From an uncultured Ilumatobacter sp. (GTDB taxonomy: Bacteria > Actinomycetota > Acidimicrobiia > Acidimicrobiales > Ilumatobacteraceae), in the NCBI GenBank assembly GCA_938049325.1, contig CALICC010000007.1:1-8466 (forward strand): DNA of 8,466 bases, read 5' to 3'. The translations under genes and the position numbers were made by a program. Shown one piece after another: positions 5,805-8,466 of the stretch; position 1 is the first letter of the stretch, and the number at the start of each line of letters is the position of its first letter. The notes beneath the pieces are model-generated. The model did no database searches. It saw only the letters and a program-made list of their open reading frames with translations, and was not told the DNA's origin.

Positions 5805-6730
5805 GAGCCTTCGACGCGAGCACGACGGCCGCCGCGACGCTTTGGTGCGCCACCGCCACCCTCGGCGGAGCCGCTGGCAGTCTGGCCGCCCTCGCGGTTC
5901 TCGGAAATCCACGCGCCGCAATCCTGGTCGTGGCCCATCAGCACGTCGGCGGCCTTCACGGCAGCCTTCACCTCTCCGTGGAGTGGGCTCATGATCGCCG
6001 AGGTCATGCCGTTTGAGATCGCCATGGACAAGAAGGTGCCGGTGATGACGTGACGGTTCGGCAGACCGAAGCTGACGTTCGATGCACCACAGGTGGTGTT
6101 GACCTTGAGTTCGGTTTGGAGGCGGCGCAGGAGCGTGAACACCTGCCGACCCGCCTGCCCCATCGCACCGATCGGCATGACCAGCGGGTCGACCACGATG
6201 TCGGATGACGGGATGCCGTGGTCGGCGGCGCGGTTGACGATCTTCTGGGCGACTGCGAAGCGCACGTCGGGATCCTCGGAGATGCCGGTCTCGTCGTTGG
6301 AGATCGCGACGACGGCGGCGCCGTACTTCTTGACCAGGGGCAGCACTCGTTCCATCTGCTCGTCTTCGCCGGTCACCGAGTTGATGAGCGGCTTGCCCTG
6401 ATACACGGCGCAGCCGGCCTCGAGTGCTTCGACGATCGATGAGTCGATCGATAGCGGGACGTCGGTGACGGACTGGACGAGTTGGATCGCCTGCGCGAGC
6501 AGCGCCGGCTCGTCGGCGAGTGGAATACCTGCGTTGACGTCGAGCATCTGAGCGCCTGCTGCGACCTGCGCAATGGCGTCAGCGGAGACTCGGTCGAAGT
6601 TGCCTTCCTTCATCTCCGCGGCGAGCAGCTTGCGGCCCGTCGGGTTGATGCGTTCACCGATCATGACGAAGGGGCGGTTGAAGCCGATGACGACTTCCTT
6701 GGTGGCGCTGCTGATGATGGTTTCGGTCAT
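5801..6730 (-). CDS. Pterin-binding corrinoid:tetrahydrofolate methyltransferase (MtgA/MeTr-like)
   Basis: A 309-residue TIM-barrel enzyme of the pterin-binding (dihydropteroate synthase-like) family. It is expected to move the methyl group from methyl-corrinoid to tetrahydrofolate, as MtgA does in glycine betaine demethylation. Visible motifs are FVMIGERINPTGRK (21-34), LDVNAG (63-68), LSIDSS (93-98), LINSVTGED (115-123), DIVVDPLVMPIGAMG and TTCGASNVSFGLPNR, in the order found in methyltetrahydrofolate:corrinoid methyltransferases. There is no attached B12 domain, so the separate corrinoid protein must be the partner. The catalytic part ends near residue 275. A Gly/Arg-rich tail follows, with KRRGGRRAR at 297-305. 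The start overlaps the preceding stop (ATGA) and has no strong ribosome site, suggesting translational coupling; its own stop overlaps the RACo-like start in the same way. The direction toward methyl-THF is inferred from the MttB-like gene nearby. Confidence 0.88.
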   Translation of the reverse strand: MTETIISSATKEVVIGFNRPFVMIGERINPTGRKLLAAEMKEGNFDRVSADAIAQVAAGAQMLDVNAGIPLADEPALLAQAIQLVQSVTDVPLSIDSSIVEALEAGCAVYQGKPLINSVTGEDEQMERVLPLVKKYGAAVVAISNDETGISEDPDVRFAVAQKIVNRAADHGIPSSDIVVDPLVMPIGAMGQAGRQVFTLLRRLQTELKVNTTCGASNVSFGLPNRHVITGTFLSMAISNGMTSAIMSPLHGEVKAAVKAADVLMGHDQDCGAWISENREGGQTASGSAEGGGGAPKRRGGRRARVEGS

Positions 6731-7212
6731 GACGGGTCGCTTTCGGATGAGTCGTCGGTGGTGATGGTGTCGGTCGGGTCGGAGGTGGCGGGTGCTCGGC
6801 CGTCGCCGGCTGAGGGTTCGAGCCCGCCGTTCGCCACGAGTGCTTCGACGCGTTCGCGCGGGTAGTCGCCTTCGATTCGTGCGCAGAGCTGATCGAGTTG
6901 TGCAGCGAGGTCACCCTCGCCGAGCGGTTCGGATGATGTGCGCCACTGCTGAACGTAGTCGTCGGTCGACGTGAGCCCGGCAACGGCGGCGGCTCGATCG
7001 ATCGCGTGTTGGAAGCGTGCGTGGAGCAGCAGCTTGCTCTGCTCGTCGCCGACGCGGGCGGTGAGCTGCGCGGGGATGTCGCGCCACGAGATGGTGGAGA
7101 CCGCAGGTTTGCCACCGCGGCGCCGGCCGCCGCGTCGCGCTGTTTGGCGCTCGCGGAGCTCACCCTGGTCGGGACCGAGGTCGGGGCCGGGTTGGGTGAT
7201 GTCGTCGTTCAT
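6727..7212 (-). CDS. Small 'virulence factor' family (PF13769) protein with extended ends
   Basis: A 161-residue protein. The core (about 36-130) reads PAVSTISWRDIPAQLTARVG, then LLLHARFQHAIDRAAAVAGL, DDYVQQWRTS and LDQLCARIEGDYPRERVEALVANGG. It matches the short family Pfam calls 'Virulence factor' (PF13769), which I know from clusters with corrinoid methyltransferase genes in alphaproteobacteria, where it is usually only about 90-100 residues. The name carries no mechanistic meaning; the biochemical role is unknown, and the context suggests an accessory to corrinoid methyl transfer. Here the core is flanked by an acidic then Arg/Gly-rich N-terminus (RRGGRRRGGK at 26-35) and a Ser/Thr/Asp-rich disordered C-terminus. 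The ATG at 7212 is chosen because AGGAG lies 7 nt upstream and it overlaps the DUF1638 stop as ATGA; the longer frame up to 7572 is a shadow of DUF1638. Confidence 0.78.
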   Translation of the reverse strand: MNDDITQPGPDLGPDQGELRERQTARRGGRRRGGKPAVSTISWRDIPAQLTARVGDEQSKLLLHARFQHAIDRAAAVAGLTSTDDYVQQWRTSSEPLGEGDLAAQLDQLCARIEGDYPRERVEALVANGGLEPSAGDGRAPATSDPTDTITTDDSSESDPS

Positions 7213-7925
7213 GTGGGTGCTCCTGAGATCTGAACCATCGTGGTTTCGAGTTCGCCGTAGCCCGTTCGTTCGACTTCCATCGTCAGTCCGAGACGTGCGG
7301 CGGCGGCTTCGGCACGCTCCACGAGGGACGGGTCGTCGGTTTGGGCGAGGTAGACGAGGCGGGTGTAGTTGCCGAAATACATCGACAACAGCTCGGGGTG
7401 CTGCTCGATGCCGAGACCTTGCCAGACGAGACGGTCGAAGTGCTTGACCAAGAAGTCGGTCAGGTAGAACGAGCCGAGCTCGTGATCTTGGATTTCGTCG
7501 AAGCGCGGCGCCGTGGCGAAGAACTGGTAGCAGTGCGCTCCGTCGAGCATCTCGACGCCTTCTTCTTCGCAAACCGCCGCCAGCAGGCCGCCGGTGCCGC
7601 AGTCCGCGTAGCCGACGAAGATGCGGTCGAACGATGCGCCGCTCGACCTGGGAGCTGCTTGTTCGAGCCGCACGTGGTCATCGACCAGGTCGACCGAGCC
7701 GAGATCGCTCCGCGCTGCGGTGGTCATCGTCGCGTCGACGGCGCGAGCGCGCGCTCGATGGATGCGAGCGCGCACGGCCTCAGGGATCTCCTTGGGTCGG
7801 TTGTGCAGCGCCGCGGGCAGACACTCGACGGTGACGTTGTCCAAACCGTTTGCCTGCGTGATCGCCTTCAACTCGTGCGCGAGCGCGCCGCAGGCGATGA
7901 CGAGCGTGCTGGACCCAGCGGGCAT
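7209..7925 (-). CDS. DUF1638 domain-containing protein
   Basis: A 238-residue soluble protein of the DUF1638 family (PF07796). Family signs are LVIACGALAHELKAI (8-22), ECLPAALHNRPKEIPEAVR, FDRIFVGYADCGTGG, MLDGAHCYQFFA and FYLTDFLVKHFDRLVWQGLG. Conserved cysteines sit in ACGAL, YADCGTGG and HCYQ, together with histidines, so metal or corrinoid contact is possible but unproven. Members of this family recur beside corrinoid methyltransferase genes in bacteria and methanogens, yet I know no established activity. The central stretch (about 65-100) is variable-looking. It starts 2 nt after the corrinoid-protein stop, without a clear ribosome site, and its stop overlaps the next start as ATGA, so it appears co-translated with both neighbours. 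Confidence 0.85.
   Translation of the reverse strand: MPAGSSTLVIACGALAHELKAITQANGLDNVTVECLPAALHNRPKEIPEAVRARIHRARARAVDATMTTAARSDLGSVDLVDDHVRLEQAAPRSSGASFDRIFVGYADCGTGGLLAAVCEEEGVEMLDGAHCYQFFATAPRFDEIQDHELGSFYLTDFLVKHFDRLVWQGLGIEQHPELLSMYFGNYTRLVYLAQTDDPSLVERAEAAAARLGLTMEVERTGYGELETTMVQISGAPT
7220..7224 (-). promoter_or_regulatory. Ribosome binding site of the PF13769 gene
   Basis: AGGAG on the minus strand, 7 nt before the ATG at 7212, lies inside the last codons of the DUF1638 gene. It decides the start of the PF13769 gene against the much longer open frame upstream. Confidence 0.75.
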
Positions 7926-7927
7926 CG

Positions 7928-8466
7928 TCAGGCGGTGACCGATGGGCCCGCCGGTTCAGCTCTGCCACGGCGTGCCGAGACGAGCTCTTTGGCCATCTCG
8001 GAGGCAACGGCGGCGTCGCGGCAGTAGGCGTCAGCGCCGATGGCGTCGCCGAACTCCTGATTGAGCGGCGCACCGCCGACGAGGATGATGTGGTCGTCGC
8101 GTCGGCCCTGTTCGATGAGCGTGTCGATGACGACTTTCATGTAGGGCATCGTGGTGGTCAGCAGTGCCGACATTCCGAGGATGTCGGGCTTGTGCTCGTC
8201 GAGGGCGGCAAGGAATTCGTCGACGTCGGTGTTGATGCCGAGGTCGAAGACTTCGAATCCTGCGCCTTCGAGCATCATGGCCACGAGGTTCTTGCCGATG
8301 TCGTGGATGTCGCCTTTGACGGTGGCGATGACGACCTTGCCGATGGGTTCGGCGCCAGTTTCGGCGAGGAGTGGACGCAGGATGGCCATGCCCGCCTTCA
8401 TCGCGTTGGCCGAGAGCAACACCTCGGGAACGAAGAGGATGCCGTCGCGGAAGTCGTCGCCGACGA
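7928..8466 (-). CDS. Corrinoid (B12-binding) methyl-carrier protein, MttC/MtgC-like, N-terminus outside window
   Basis: A cytoplasmic methyl carrier of the MttC/MtbC/MtgC type: it holds cobalamin and shuttles methyl groups between the MttB-like enzyme and the pterin-binding methyltransferase. The visible 179 codons begin in the helical cap (DDFRDGILFVPEVLLSANAMKAG). They continue into the Rossmann-like B12 domain with the base-off signature DIHDIGKNLVAMMLEGAGFEV, whose His is the lower cobalt ligand, then SALLTTTMPYMKVVI and VGGAPLNQEFGDAIGADAY. The GTG at 8422 is an internal Val codon, not a start, because the cap sequence continues in frame to the window edge. The normal length of about 210-225 residues means only some 35-45 residues are missing. 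The short C-terminal tail after AKELVSARRGRAEP is unstructured. It is the first visible gene of the operon, with its stop 2 nt from the DUF1638 start. Confidence 0.92.
   Translation of the reverse strand, partial: VGDDFRDGILFVPEVLLSANAMKAGMAILRPLLAETGAEPIGKVVIATVKGDIHDIGKNLVAMMLEGAGFEVFDLGINTDVDEFLAALDEHKPDILGMSALLTTTMPYMKVVIDTLIEQGRRDDHIILVGGAPLNQEFGDAIGADAYCRDAAVASEMAKELVSARRGRAEPAGPSVTA

Noticed and set aside
5805..5921. Extended 39-residue Arg-rich N-terminus of the RACo-like protein
   Set aside because: This segment overlaps the coding sequence of the methyltransferase tail in another frame; the ferredoxin fold starts at the ATG at 5804, which has GAAGG upstream and an ATGA overlap.
4617..6053. 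Long + strand open frame of 478 codons antisense to the RACo-like and methyltransferase genes
   Set aside because: High-GC codon bias opens antisense frames; the product is Asp/Val/Arg/His-rich with no family pattern, while the minus-strand genes show clear conserved motifs.
7213..7572. Extended 120-residue N-terminus of the PF13769 protein
   Set aside because: It is an Arg-rich shadow of the DUF1638 gene; the start at 7212 has AGGAG at 7 nt and an ATGA overlap.

Overview
The window reads as high-GC actinobacterial DNA. Protein styles (an Ala/Val/Asp-rich proteome, a Streptomyces/Acidimicrobiia-type two-helix membrane protein, a Bcr/CflA transporter) fit an actinomycete. An Ilumatobacter-like acidimicrobiian is my best guess, but this is inference without a database search. 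No rRNA, tRNA, insertion sequence, CRISPR array or prophage gene is visible. Every stretch is accounted for by genes or short intergenic regions.

Layout: (1) 1-856, + strand: the C-terminal part of a Bcr/CflA-type drug-efflux MFS transporter, cut by the left edge. (2) 839-957: a tandem array of four palindromic repeats with a 32-33 bp period, in the gap between convergent genes; the first copy supplies the transporter's last codons and its stop. (3) 967-2520, - strand: a trimethylamine methyltransferase (MttB) superfamily protein without pyrrolysine. (4) 2521-2722: a 202-bp divergent intergenic region with two direct repeats 11 bp apart, a 19-bp perfect palindrome followed in tandem by a degenerate copy, and a G/C hairpin. 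(5) 2723-3757, + strand: an actinobacterial two-helix membrane protein, apparently unrelated to the methyl-transfer genes. (6) 3759-8466, - strand: a tightly coupled operon running off the right edge. In transcription order it holds a corrinoid (B12-binding) protein (partial), a DUF1638 protein, a small 'virulence factor' family (PF13769) protein with extended ends, a pterin-binding corrinoid:tetrahydrofolate methyltransferase, and an ASKHA/RACo-type reductive activator with an N-terminal 2Fe-2S domain.

How it works together (family knowledge plus inference): the MttB-type enzyme would take a methyl group from an unidentified methylated, probably quaternary, amine and pass it to cob(I)alamin on the corrinoid protein. 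The pterin-binding methyltransferase would then move it to tetrahydrofolate, feeding one-carbon metabolism. The RACo-like ATPase would rescue corrinoid that has been oxidised to Co(II). DUF1638 and PF13769 are embedded in the operon by ATGA overlaps or a 2-nt gap but have no assigned role. Four of the encoded proteins (MttB-like, PF13769, pterin methyltransferase, RACo-like) each carry an Arg/Gly-rich tail outside the catalytic fold. This shared low-complexity feature is the most unexpected pattern in the window, and it suggests these parts may be held together as an assembly.
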